In this document: piece by piece, positions 8,562 to 15,823 of the stretch
Layout of the letters: each line of letters starts with the position of its first letter
Numbering within the stretch: the stretch's first letter is position 1
From: RGIG4608 sp964413365
GTDB lineage: Bacteria; Bacillota; Clostridia; Oscillospirales; CAG-272
DNA: 51,901 bases
Reading direction: 5' to 3'
Assembly: GCA_964413365.1 (NCBI GenBank)
Contig: CAYPRM010000007.1
Location: 1-51,901, forward strand
Position numbers and translations under genes: made by a program
Notes under the pieces: generated by a model
What the model saw: the letters and a program-made list of their open reading frames with translations, nothing else
Database searches by the model: none
What the model was told of the DNA's origin: nothing

Positions 8562-9113
8562 TCATTTGGATTCTATCATCATAAAATAAGGAGATGTGGG
8601 CGAGTTGAGTATCCTCAGCCTTGTACAGCAGACCTTGAAGCGCGAGAGCGTCGAGAGGTATTCTGCGATCTCCTCGCCCTCGAGCCTGCCCTCCTCGTGC
8701 CCGGGATAGATAGCCACGAGCAGTATTCCGTCGGGCGCTAAGAGCGAGATCGCCGCCTCTATCGCAGGCAGGGTGGTCGTGCGCATGGTCGTTACTGACT
8801 TATCCCCACCCGGGAGGTAGCCGAGGTTGAACATTCCTGCCTTTATAGGCTCGTGAACGTAATTTTTTACATTGTGATGCGAGTCGTGTATCAGCGTGTA
8901 ATTTTTCGGACAGCCCTCAGCTTCGAGCCTTGCGCGTGTGGAGTTGACTGCCGACTCCTGAATATCAAAGGCGTAAACATGCCCACTCTCCCCGACCGTC
9001 TCCGAGAGAAATTGCGTGTCGTGCCCGTTGCCCATGGTGAAATCCACCGCAACGTCGCCCTCCCCGAGGTGACGGAGTATGAACATTTTGTGGAGCTCAA
9101 GAAGATCTATCAT
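8562..9113 (-). CDS. mnmM: tRNA U34 aminomethyl methyltransferase MnmM (YtqB family)
   Basis: A 183-residue Rossmann methyltransferase of the YtqB/PF06962 family, formerly called putative rRNA methylase; the Bacillus subtilis member is MnmM, which makes mnm5s2U34 from nm5s2U34 in tRNA. SAM motif I is VDFTMGNGHDT, the acidic motif AFDIQE follows, and FNLGYLPGGDK is the conserved NLGYLPGG signature. The frame is open further upstream to 9257, but ATG 9113 gives the family start (MIDLLELHK); AAGGA lies about 12 bases upstream, a long spacing. It has its own promoter divergent from the glycosylase gene. Confidence 0.88.
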   Translation of the reverse strand: MIDLLELHKMFILRHLGEGDVAVDFTMGNGHDTQFLSETVGESGHVYAFDIQESAVNSTRARLEAEGCPKNYTLIHDSHHNVKNYVHEPIKAGMFNLGYLPGGDKSVTTMRTTTLPAIEAAISLLAPDGILLVAIYPGHEEGRLEGEEIAEYLSTLSRFKVCCTRLRILNSPTSPYFMMIESK

Positions 9114-9141
9114 TATTATTACCGTTCCTTGCGTATATTTA

Positions 9142-9170
9142 TTGCAAAATTTAATTTTTTGTGCTATAAT
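9142..9170 (+). promoter_or_regulatory. Promoter for the glycosylase/DUF5131 genes
   Basis: TTGCAA (9142-9147) and TATAAT (9165-9170) are spaced by 17 bases. The -10 element forms the left half of the 13-base palindrome shared with the opposing promoter. Confidence 0.8.
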
Positions 9171-9171
9171 G

Positions 9172-9200
9172 ATTATATAATATTTTGCTTTTTTCTGCAA
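9172..9200 (-). promoter_or_regulatory. Promoter for mnmM
   Basis: On the minus strand TTGCAG (9195-9200) and TATAAT (9172-9177) are spaced by 17 bases. Its -10 box is one base away from the -10 box of the plus-strand promoter, so both cannot be occupied at once. Confidence 0.75.
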
Positions 9201-9229
9201 TAGCTTTATGAGAAAATTAGGAGAAAATA

Positions 9230-10114
9230 ATGATAGATTTTTCAAATTCACAGGCAAATATCGCAGCCGAGTGCGTCCGCGTCCGCCCCGTGGGGCATTA
9301 TGACCTCAAAAAAACGCTCGAATGTGGTCAGTGCTTCCGTTGGGAGCGAGTGGCTGGTGGCAGATATGACTGCGAATACGTCGGTATCGCGCACGGGAAG
9401 GTCATCTCTGTCGCGCAGGACGGCGAGGATATAGTGATATATAACACCACGCCCGAGGAGGTCGACTTGATCTGGGATCACTATTTCGCACTTTCCGAGG
9501 ATTATGACGCGATAGATGGGGACATTCTCTCGCATTGTAACAACCCCACGCTCGCAAGTGCCGTCGCAGAGGGCAGGGGAATAAGGATACTTCATCAGGA
9601 GCCGTGGGAGACCGTTTGCTCGTTCATCATCTCGCAGAACAACAATATCCCGAGGATCAAGCAGATCATCTCCGCACTCTCACGCTCGCTCGGAAAGAGG
9701 GTGGATCACGGAGAGGAGAGCTATTACACGTTCCCGAGTGCAGATGCGATACTTGAGGCGGGGGAGGAGCACATCTTCTCACTCAAAACGGGCTTTCGCG
9801 CAAGGTACATAATGGACGCCGCAAGATGCTGGTGCGACGGCACGCTTGAGCCGTCACGCATTTCGGAAATGGAGAGCCTTGACGATGCGATAGCATATCT
9901 TTGCCGTGTAAAGGGCGTCGGGCTGAAGGTCGCATCCTGCGCTCTGCTGTTCGGATTTGAGAGATACGATCCGTTTCCCGTCGATGTCTGGATGAAGCGT
10001 GTGCTCGGAAAATATTTTGAGCAAGATTTCGATCCTCGCACGCTCGGACGCTACGCGGGCGTTGCACAGCAGTACCTCTTTGACTATGAGAGGAGCGTCG
10101 GAAATAATGGGTAG
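9230..10114 (+). CDS. 8-oxoguanine DNA glycosylase (OGG1 type, HhH-GPD)
   Basis: A 294-residue bifunctional base-excision repair glycosylase/AP lyase for 8-oxoG opposite C. It has the OGG N-terminal domain (the CGQCFRW motif at about 32-38), SQNNNIPRI at about 135-143, and the helix-hairpin-helix/GPD core with VKGVGLKVA (catalytic Lys233) and PVDVW (Asp252). Length matches the OGG1 family. ATG 9230 follows AGGAG. The stop overlaps the start of the next gene by eight bases, indicating translational coupling. As a repair enzyme for oxidised bases it fits an anaerobe that meets occasional oxygen. Confidence 0.93.
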   Translation: MIDFSNSQANIAAECVRVRPVGHYDLKKTLECGQCFRWERVAGGRYDCEYVGIAHGKVISVAQDGEDIVIYNTTPEEVDLIWDHYFALSEDYDAIDGDILSHCNNPTLASAVAEGRGIRILHQEPWETVCSFIISQNNNIPRIKQIISALSRSLGKRVDHGEESYYTFPSADAILEAGEEHIFSLKTGFRARYIMDAARCWCDGTLEPSRISEMESLDDAIAYLCRVKGVGLKVASCALLFGFERYDPFPVDVWMKRVLGKYFEQDFDPRTLGRYAGVAQQYLFDYERSVGNNG

Positions 10115-10838
10115 CGGAGATTTTTATTGGAATCTGTGGCACGGCTGCAGCAAGAAGAGCGAGGGCTGTCAGAACTGCTACGTCTACGCACGTGACGGAA
10201 AATACGACCTCGACGCATCGCACGCCTACAAGACCAAGTCGTTTTACGCTCCCGTCGAGAGGGACAGGCGCGGAAATTACAAGATCCCCTACGGCTCGAC
10301 CGTCTATACCTGCTTTACGAGCGATTTTCTGCTCGATCAGGCGGACGGCTGGCGCGAGGAGGCGTGGGATATGATAAGGGAGAGGAGCGACCTCCACTTC
10401 TTTATGATAACCAAAAGGATAGAGAGACTTACGGAGCATCTCCCGAGCGATTGGGGAGATGGCTGGGATAATGTGACCATCTGCTGTACCTGCGAAAATC
10501 AAAAAAGAGCCGACGAGCGGCTTCCGATATATATGAGTGCTCCGATAAAGCACAAGATCGTCGTCTGTGAGCCTCTGCTTGAGAGGATCGACCTCTCGCC
10601 CTATCTCGATAGCAGTATAGAGCAGGTTACCGTCGGCGGCGAGAGCGGAAAATTCGCACGTGAGTGCAGGCTCGATTGGATACTTGATATTCGTGAGCAA
10701 TGTGTCGGGGCAGGCGTCGCGTTCAGCTTCCACCAGACGGGTGCGAACTTTGTAAAGGACGGCAAACGCTACCGCATCGACAAGAGATTTCAACATTCCC
10801 AAGCGCGAGCCGCAAATATAGGCTATAAGCCAAAATAA
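10107..10838 (+). CDS. DUF5131 (phage Gp37/Gp68-like) protein
   Basis: A 243-residue protein of the DUF5131 family, known from phages and bacterial chromosomes; no enzyme activity is established to my knowledge. The N terminus has the family signature WNLWHGC...SEGCQNCYVY with cysteines at 14, 21 and 24, a cluster that could hold a metal or Fe-S centre and recalls radical-SAM enzymes, although C-x6-C-x2-C is not the canonical spacing. Later motifs include FMITKR and VTVGGESG. ATG 10107 overlaps the glycosylase stop by eight bases; the longer frame from 9999 would lie inside that gene. Coupling to a DNA glycosylase suggests a nucleic-acid role, which is inference. Confidence 0.85.
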   Translation: MGSGDFYWNLWHGCSKKSEGCQNCYVYARDGKYDLDASHAYKTKSFYAPVERDRRGNYKIPYGSTVYTCFTSDFLLDQADGWREEAWDMIRERSDLHFFMITKRIERLTEHLPSDWGDGWDNVTICCTCENQKRADERLPIYMSAPIKHKIVVCEPLLERIDLSPYLDSSIEQVTVGGESGKFARECRLDWILDIREQCVGAGVAFSFHQTGANFVKDGKRYRIDKRFQHSQARAANIGYKPK

Positions 10839-10866
10839 AGCCACGTCAGCCGTGGCTTTTTTATTT
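10838..10866 (+). terminator. Intrinsic terminator after the DUF5131 gene
   Basis: Stem AAGCCACG with CGTGGCTT around a five-base loop, followed by a run of six T's. Confidence 0.85.
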
Positions 10867-10870
10867 TCAA

Positions 10871-10910
10871 GAAAAAACAAGATCAGGACGCAATGATAGC
10901 GTCCTGACCT
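10871..10910 (-). terminator. Intrinsic terminator of the rplJ-rplL operon
   Basis: Read on the minus strand, a stem of about 10 pairs built on TCAGGACGC and its complement is followed by TTGTTTTTTC. It lies just beyond the rplL stop and back to back with the plus-strand terminator. Confidence 0.85.
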
Positions 10911-10944
10911 TGCACAGCAAGTATGAAAATCCCGAAAAATTAAA

Positions 10945-11316
10945 TTACTTAATTTCAACGGTTGCGCCTGCAGCCGTAAGGGACTCCTTGATTTTCTCAG
11001 CTTCGTCCTTGGAAACGCCTTCCTTAAGCGTCTTGGGAGCAGCCTCAACAAGGTCCTTAGCGTCCTTAAGACCAAGACCTGTGAGCTCACGAACGACCTT
11101 GATAACGTCGAGCTTCTTAGCACCGAAGGATGCAAGAACAACGTCAAACTCAGTCTTCTCATCAACTGCAGCAGCAGGAGCAGCAACACCAACAGCAGCA
11201 ACGGGAGCAGCGGATACGCCGAACTCCTCCTCAACTGCCTTTACGAGCTCGTTGAGCTCAAGAATAGTAAGACCCTTGATAGTTTCAACAATAGATGTAA
11301 TCTTTTCGTTAGCCAT
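10945..11316 (-). CDS. rplL: 50S ribosomal protein L7/L12
   Basis: A 123-residue stalk protein that recruits translation GTPases to the ribosome. It shows the N-terminal dimerisation helices, an Ala/Val-rich hinge (about 36-52) and the C-terminal domain with KTEFDVVL, GLGLKDAKDLVE and LTAAGATVE. ATG 11316 lies directly behind GGAGG; the in-frame ATG at 11331 is five codons upstream and precedes that site. Gene order rplJ-rplL is universal. Confidence 0.98.
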   Translation of the reverse strand: MANEKITSIVETIKGLTILELNELVKAVEEEFGVSAAPVAAVGVAAPAAAVDEKTEFDVVLASFGAKKLDVIKVVRELTGLGLKDAKDLVEAAPKTLKEGVSKDEAEKIKESLTAAGATVEIK

Positions 11317-11390
11317 TTTAATTTCCTCCAAAATAATAAGTTTTGTTTTTTGTTATGCGATCAAATCACGCAATAAGATTTTTTTGCAGA

Positions 11391-11921
11391 TCACTCTGCG
11401 ACGGGAGCTTCCTCTGCGGGAGCAGCCTCTCCGTCCTTGTCGATAATTGCCTGGATAGCATACGCAAATCCGTAGAGAGGGGACTGGATGCTTCCGAGGA
11501 ACTTCGCGATAAGTGTTTCTCTCGAGGGAATGTCAGCGAGAGCGTTTACAGTAGCCTCATCGACCACCGCGCCGTCAACATATCCTGCGAGGATCTGGAA
11601 TGACTTTACCTTGTCCGCATACTTCTTAAGGATCTTAGCGGGAGCGACCGCGTCGTCCTTGGAAATAGCGATAGCCGTCATACCAGAAAGATACTGCTTC
11701 ATATCGCCGAATCCTGCATCCTCGCAAGCTCTGCCTGTAAGGGAGTTCTTAACTACCTTATAGTCAACGCCTGCCTCACGGAGCTCTTTACGCATAGCGG
11801 TATCGGCGTCAACCGTGATACCCTGATAGTTTACAAGAACACCTGAAACGGATTCCTTGATCTGAGCAGAAAGCTCAGCAACGACCTGTTGCTTTTTTTC
11901 AAGTACTACTTTACTTGGCAT
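11391..11921 (-). CDS. rplJ: 50S ribosomal protein L10
   Basis: A 176-residue protein that anchors L7/L12 dimers to 23S rRNA. The N terminus (PSKVVLEKK...VVAEL), VLVNYQGITV, RKELREAGVDYKVVKNSL and the Ala/Glu-rich C-terminal helix are typical. The ATG is at 11921 behind AGGAGG; the frame is open upstream through the leader to 12086 but that part is the regulatory RNA. L10 in complex with L7/L12 represses its own operon through the leader described separately. Confidence 0.97.
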   Translation of the reverse strand: MPSKVVLEKKQQVVAELSAQIKESVSGVLVNYQGITVDADTAMRKELREAGVDYKVVKNSLTGRACEDAGFGDMKQYLSGMTAIAISKDDAVAPAKILKKYADKVKSFQILAGYVDGAVVDEATVNALADIPSRETLIAKFLGSIQSPLYGFAYAIQAIIDKDGEAAPAEEAPVAE

Positions 11922-11934
11922 TTTTCTTTCCTCC

Positions 11935-12082
11935 TGTTTTAGTAACGAATATAATAAAAAATCTTTCCGAAGGGCACAGCACCCCGAGGAAAGACACACA
12001 ATAATACATAAAATATCAAGTATATAGTCTTCCTCGGCAGGAGAGCTTATGCCTTTACTGGAACCTGCTGTCTTTGGATAAC
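11935..12082 (-). ncRNA. Ribosomal protein L10 leader (autoregulatory attenuator)
   Basis: The leader between the promoter and rplJ shows the L10-leader arrangement. The segment 12027-12037 pairs with 11984-11995 as an antiterminator or L10-binding stem (one bulged base). Part of the latter segment, 11988-11992, instead pairs with 11964-11968 in a terminator ending in six U's (11955-11961). The two folds exclude each other. In the known mechanism, excess L10-L7/L12 binding favours termination. Confidence 0.8.
11955..11992 (-). terminator. Attenuator terminator in the L10 leader
   Basis: On the minus strand TTTCC pairs with GGAAA, with an inner GGG/CCC helix, followed by GATTTTTT. It competes with the longer CCGAGGAA pairing of the L10 leader. 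Confidence 0.7.
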
Positions 12083-12088
12083 ACAAGT

Positions 12089-12116
12089 ATTATACCACAA
12101 AAATCCGTTTTGTCAA
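12089..12116 (-). promoter_or_regulatory. Promoter of rplJ-rplL
   Basis: Consensus TTGACA (12111-12116) and TATAAT (12089-12094) on the minus strand with a 16-base spacer, as expected for a strong ribosomal-protein promoter. Confidence 0.85.
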
Positions 12117-12155
12117 TACCTTTTTTTGAAATTTTCAAAAAAGTTTTTATCCTTT

Positions 12156-12190
12156 TTCTCCCCTCCGCATTTTGTATGGGGAGGGGAGAA
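12156..12190. other. GC-rich stem-loop between aspartokinase and rplJ
   Basis: A perfect 11-pair stem, TTCTCCCCTCC (12156-12166) with its complement (12180-12190), around 13 bases. It could end aspartokinase transcripts, but neither strand has a T run directly after the stem; the nearest one on the minus strand (near 12143) is about a dozen bases away. A second AT-only inverted repeat lies at about 12122-12142. Confidence 0.5.
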
Positions 12191-12201
12191 ATCCGTAAAA
12201 A

Positions 12202-13518
12202 TTATCCGACGAATTTTGAGTATATTGCACGTATCGTGCGCTCGTGATCGCTCTCACGTACTGCGACCACGATATTCAGCTCACTCGAGCCTTGGTCTAT
12301 CATTCTGACGTTGACGCCCGCCTCGGCGATAGCACCGAAAACACGTGCCGCCGTGCCCTTGGATTCCTTCATTCCGCGTCCGACGACGGCGATCAGTGCA
12401 AGTCCCGAATCGAGCGAGATATTATCTGCGTCGGTGATCCTGTGAAGCTCGGGAATGAACTCATCGAGCTTTGACGTCAGCTCATCCGTGCTTACGAGCA
12501 TACTCATCGAGTCGACGCCCGATGCGAGGTGCTCACAATGTATCCCGTAGCGGTCGAGGCATTGGAATACACGTGTTGCGAAGCCGAACTCACTGCCCAT
12601 CTGGTTCTTTTCAATATTTATAGCCGAAAAGCCCTTCTTGCCCGCAACGCCCGTTATCGTTCCCATGATACCGTCGGAGCTTGTGAAGGGAAGGATCATC
12701 GTGCCCCTGTGGTCAGGCGCGTTCGTGTTGCGTATGTTGATCGGTATCCCCTCCTTTTGAACGGGGAAGATCGAATCCTCATGAAGCACCGTAGCACCCA
12801 TATACGACAGCTCTCGAAGCTCCCTGTACGTAAGGGAAGCGATGCCCATCGGGGACTCGACTATACGTGGATCAGCCATAAATAGCCCCGAGACGTCCGT
12901 CCAGTTCTCGTAGAGATCCGCCTTTGCCGCACGCGCAACTATTGATCCCGTAATATCCGAGCCGCCGCGAGTAAAGGTCTTTACCGTGCCGTTGGGCATC
13001 GAGCCGTAGAAGCCGGGGATGACCGCCCTCTCGTGCCTTGAAAGCTCCTCGCGCATGGCGATATTTGTCCTCTCCTCGTCGAAGCTGCCGTCCTCCTTGA
13101 AGAATATCACGCTCTCCGCGTCAATAAAATCGAAGCCGAGATACTTTGCGAGTATCAGACTGTTCAGGTATTCACCGCGGCTCGCCGCAAAATCCCTGCC
13201 CGAGCTGAGCATCATAGCGTTCTTTATATAATCAAGCTCACCCGTGATATCAAAGGATATTCCAAGCTCGCCTATGATCCCGATATACCTGTCGGTGATG
13301 TGGGCATATAGCTCCGTGATGTCCTCCCTGCGTCTTATCATATTATAACATTCGTAGAGCATATCCGTGATCTTGACGTCGCTCGAATCACGCTTGCCGG
13401 GCGCGCTTGCTATAACGTATCTGCGTGCAGGATCGGCTGATACTATTGCCTTGACCTGCCTGAAGTGCTCCGCATCCGCAAGGGATGTGCCTCCGAATTT
13501 TACGACCTTTAATTGCAT
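12202..13518 (-). CDS. Aspartokinase with C-terminal ACT domains
   Basis: A 438-residue monofunctional aspartate kinase, the first step from aspartate to lysine, threonine, methionine and diaminopimelate. The kinase domain starts with VKFGGTS (6-12) and has FTRGGSDITGS and the KADLYENWTDVSG segment. The last 150 residues form two ACT domains (ending RMIDQGSSELNIVVAV), the site of allosteric control by lysine and/or threonine. ATG 13518 has AAAGGA about 10 bases upstream. The promoter is back to back with that of spoIIGA. In a spore former its product also feeds dipicolinate synthesis. I see no lysine riboswitch or T-box in the roughly 80-base leader. Confidence 0.93.
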   Translation of the reverse strand: MQLKVVKFGGTSLADAEHFRQVKAIVSADPARRYVIASAPGKRDSSDVKITDMLYECYNMIRRREDITELYAHITDRYIGIIGELGISFDITGELDYIKNAMMLSSGRDFAASRGEYLNSLILAKYLGFDFIDAESVIFFKEDGSFDEERTNIAMREELSRHERAVIPGFYGSMPNGTVKTFTRGGSDITGSIVARAAKADLYENWTDVSGLFMADPRIVESPMGIASLTYRELRELSYMGATVLHEDSIFPVQKEGIPINIRNTNAPDHRGTMILPFTSSDGIMGTITGVAGKKGFSAINIEKNQMGSEFGFATRVFQCLDRYGIHCEHLASGVDSMSMLVSTDELTSKLDEFIPELHRITDADNISLDSGLALIAVVGRGMKESKGTAARVFGAIAEAGVNVRMIDQGSSELNIVVAVRESDHERTIRAIYSKFVG

Positions 13519-13603
13519 ATTGCTTATTCCTTTCGGTGATGTTCCGAGCTATGAATTACTAATATGATATGCATAGGACGTAATTCTGACACACGGTAAT
13601 GTC

Positions 13604-13632
13604 ATTGTATCACAAAATTTCGGATATGTAAA
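13604..13632 (-). promoter_or_regulatory. Promoter of aspartokinase
   Basis: Minus-strand TTTACA (13627-13632) and TACAAT (13604-13609) with a 17-base spacer. Its -35 box is 26 bases from the -35 box of the divergent spoIIGA promoter. Confidence 0.65.
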
Positions 13633-13657
13633 TAAGAATTTTGAAATTCGTGCACGC

Positions 13658-13691
13658 TTTGACAATATTTGCTCTGCGCGCGCGGTATAAT
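13658..13691 (+). promoter_or_regulatory. spoIIGA promoter with 21-base spacer and Spo0A-box-like -35
   Basis: TTGACA (13659-13664) and TATAAT (13686-13691) are consensus boxes but 21 bases apart. TTTGACA (13658-13664) matches the reverse Spo0A box TTCGACA in six of seven positions. In Bacillus subtilis the Spo0A-activated spoIIG and spoIIE promoters have the same unusual layout of consensus boxes with a 21-22 base spacer and 0A boxes over the -35 region. Confidence 0.65.
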
Positions 13692-13712
13692 CTTAGCAAG
13701 GGAGTGAATCTG

Positions 13713-14588
13713 ATGATAGTTTATGGCGATCTGCTCTTTCTGATAAATTTCAGTATGGACTTTCTGTGCTTTTATTTTACCTGCCTTCTGCTACATAAAA
13801 AATTGCCCACTCTGCGTGCGTGCATATCCTCCGCAGTGGGCGGTGTGTATTCCGTCGCGGCACTGTTCCTTGTGCTCGACCGACCGCTCGCTCTTGCCTT
13901 GGATGTGCTCGTTATGGTGCTTATGTGCCTTGCTGTGTTATCCGAGAGAGGGCTTACACCTGCACGCTTTTTCCTTGCCTGCGTGCTGTATTTTATCGTG
14001 TCTGCGACGCTCGGCGGAGTGATGACCGCGCTGTTTTCGTTCTTCAACGGCGCAGGGCTATCCGATATAGGGAACGCCTCGGGCAGTGTAGCTAACGGTG
14101 GCGGAGAAGGAATAGATGCGTGGATATTTGCCCTGCTCGCCGTGTGTGCCTCGGTGCTCACGCTCTGTGGCGGCAGAATATTCAGATCCGCCTCCCATGA
14201 GCGTACCGTTACACTCGAGATAGGGGGTAATGGAAGGGCGGCGACGCTCCGAGCGCTCGTTGACAGCGGCAACCTTGCCTGCGAGCCGATAAGCGGTAAG
14301 AGCATCATCTTCGCTAATATTGGCTCGTGCCGTGAGCTTGTGCCGACGGAGCTTTTCGATGCAATATCGGGAGGAGAGACACCCGAGAGCCTGCTTGCAG
14401 TCCTCGGAGTGCGCCTTGTGCCGAGCTCGGGGATCGGGGGCAGAGTGCTCCTGCCTGCTCTCCGCTTTCCCGAGCTTTACGTGCGCACGGGTAGGAGGAA
14501 AAAGCACCTCGACGCTTACGTCGCACTCGTTCCCGACGGCACATTTTGCGACTGCGACGCAATAATATCGGACGGCTTGCTCGTCTGA
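13713..14588 (+). CDS. spoIIGA: Sigma-E processing peptidase SpoIIGA
   Basis: A 291-residue membrane aspartic protease that cleaves pro-sigma-E in the mother cell after a signal from the forespore. About five N-terminal membrane helices (residues 1-155) precede a cytoplasmic protease domain with the VDSGN motif (Asp184), the counterpart of the catalytic Asp of the B. subtilis enzyme. AAGGGAG precedes ATG 13713; the frame is open further upstream from 13641 but that part overlaps the promoter. sigE follows after 20 bases, the standard arrangement. Confidence 0.93.
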   Translation: MIVYGDLLFLINFSMDFLCFYFTCLLLHKKLPTLRACISSAVGGVYSVAALFLVLDRPLALALDVLVMVLMCLAVLSERGLTPARFFLACVLYFIVSATLGGVMTALFSFFNGAGLSDIGNASGSVANGGGEGIDAWIFALLAVCASVLTLCGGRIFRSASHERTVTLEIGGNGRAATLRALVDSGNLACEPISGKSIIFANIGSCRELVPTELFDAISGGETPESLLAVLGVRLVPSSGIGGRVLLPALRFPELYVRTGRRKKHLDAYVALVPDGTFCDCDAIISDGLLV

Positions 14589-14608
14589 AAACCGAAAAAT
14601 AAGATAGG

Positions 14609-15391
14609 ATGGCAACGGATATGATGATAGATAAGGCGGCTGCACGCCGCTCGTGCAGAAAAAGATATATAAGACTTCAGCTTCAGGGACTGCTGTTCAG
14701 AATAAGAGTGTGGATCGCCACATTGCTTGCAAAAAATGCGCAGAACGCCGCGTTCTACGTCAACGGTCCCGACGTTCTGCCACCGCCACTCGAGAAGGAG
14801 GAGGAAATGAGGTGCATCGAGAGCCTTGCCTACGATCCGACCTCGCGCGACAGGCTCATTGAGCATAATCTGCGCCTTGTGGTCTACATAGCAAAGAAAT
14901 TTGAGAGCACGGGAATCGGTATCGAGGATCTCGTCTCCATCGGCACGCTCGGTCTGATAAAGGCGATAAACACCTTCCGCTCGGATAAGAATATAAAGCT
15001 TGCGACCTATGCCTCACGCTGTATCGAAAACGAGATACTTATGTATATAAGGAAAAATTCCCAGCTCCGTGGAGAGGTATCCATTGATGAGCCGCTGAAC
15101 GTCGATTGGGACGGCAACGAGCTTTTGCTCTCGGACGTTCTCGGTAGTGACGAGGACAGCATCTCGGCGGAGCTGGAGCAGGCGGAGGAGAGAAGGATCA
15201 TACGCGAGGCGGTGGCGTCTCTCGGGGAGAGGGAGAGGCAGATAATCGAGATGCGCTACGGGCTATTCGGCAGAAAGGAAATGACGCAAAAGGACGTCGC
15301 GGATAGGCTCGGTATCTCCCAATCCTATATTTCAAGGCTCGAAAAGAAGATAATTTCCGAGCTTCGAGCGTCGATTGAAAATAAAATTTGA
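14609..15391 (+). CDS. sigE: RNA polymerase sporulation sigma factor, sigma-E precursor
   Basis: A 260-residue sigma-70-family factor directing early mother-cell genes. The N-terminal 30 or so residues are basic and hydrophobic (the pro-sequence removed by SpoIIGA). Region 2 has HNLRLVVYIAKKF, GIEDLVSIGTLGLIKA and KLATYASRCIENEILMYIR. Region 4 has RERQIIEMRYGL and an HTH with QKDVADRLGISQSYISRLEK. The start is uncertain: ATG 14609 and ATG 14621/14624 are in frame and none has a clear Shine-Dalgarno sequence. The usual third gene, sigG, is not next; rpmE with its own promoter follows. Confidence 0.95.
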   Translation: MATDMMIDKAAARRSCRKRYIRLQLQGLLFRIRVWIATLLAKNAQNAAFYVNGPDVLPPPLEKEEEMRCIESLAYDPTSRDRLIEHNLRLVVYIAKKFESTGIGIEDLVSIGTLGLIKAINTFRSDKNIKLATYASRCIENEILMYIRKNSQLRGEVSIDEPLNVDWDGNELLLSDVLGSDEDSISAELEQAEERRIIREAVASLGERERQIIEMRYGLFGRKEMTQKDVADRLGISQSYISRLEKKIISELRASIENKI

Positions 15392-15410
15392 AAAAAATTC
15401 AAAAAAACTA

Positions 15411-15439
15411 TTGCAAAATGCGTCAAGTTGTGGTATAAT
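15411..15439 (+). promoter_or_regulatory. Promoter of rpmE
   Basis: TTGCAA (15411-15416) and TATAAT (15434-15439) with a 17-base spacer, about 48 bases before the rpmE start. Confidence 0.8.
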
Positions 15440-15486
15440 CGTAAGCAATGTGAAGAATTTTGCTAAAAAGTGAGGTGTAACATAAA

Positions 15487-15696
15487 ATGAAGACAGGTAT
15501 CCATCCTAAGTATGAGGAAGTAACTATCAAGTGTGCTTGTGGCGAAACAGTTACGACTAAGTCCACAAAGGGCGGAGAGATGAGAGTTGAAATTTGCTCT
15601 AAGTGCCATCCCTTCTTTACCGGTAAGCAGAAATTCGTTGATGCAGGCGGTAGAGTTGATAAGTTCAAGAAGAGATTGCAGGCTAGCGCAAAATAA
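15487..15696 (+). CDS. rpmE: 50S ribosomal protein L31 (zinc-binding form)
   Basis: A 69-residue L31 with MKTGIHPKYEEV at the start, CACG and CSKCHPFFTG supplying the zinc cysteines, and the GRVDKFKKR tail. It is the C+ (zinc-containing) paralogue, normally expressed under zinc-replete conditions. A GAGGTG sequence precedes ATG 15487. It is the first gene of a unit continuing with murI and hflX, although a stem-loop separates it from murI. Confidence 0.97.
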   Translation: MKTGIHPKYEEVTIKCACGETVTTKSTKGGEMRVEICSKCHPFFTGKQKFVDAGGRVDKFKKRLQASAK

Positions 15697-15728
15697 TTCT
15701 GATTCTGAAAAGGTACATTCGCAATTTG

Positions 15729-15761
15729 GGGCAAGCTGTGTGCATTTGCACATACTTGCCC
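15729..15761 (+). other. Stem-loop between rpmE and murI
   Basis: GGGCAAG (15729-15735) pairs with CTTGCCC (15755-15761), with an inner GTGC/GCAC-type helix. The downstream sequence is only weakly T-rich, so it may be a partial terminator or message stabiliser. Confidence 0.45.
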
Positions 15762-15823
15762 TATTTGTGCGTAATAGGCTTTTATATCGCAAGGTAATTG
15801 CTTGATTTGTTGAGGTTTTCATA

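Noticed and set aside
9783..11234. Minus-strand ORF of 483 codons covering the glycosylase, DUF5131 and rplL
   Set aside because: It crosses two terminators and three well-identified genes in other frames and has Leu/Arg-rich low-complexity sequence.
13519..13600. Lysine riboswitch or T-box upstream of aspartokinase
   Set aside because: The leader is only about 80 bases long and shows neither the T-box sequence nor a lysine aptamer or terminator.
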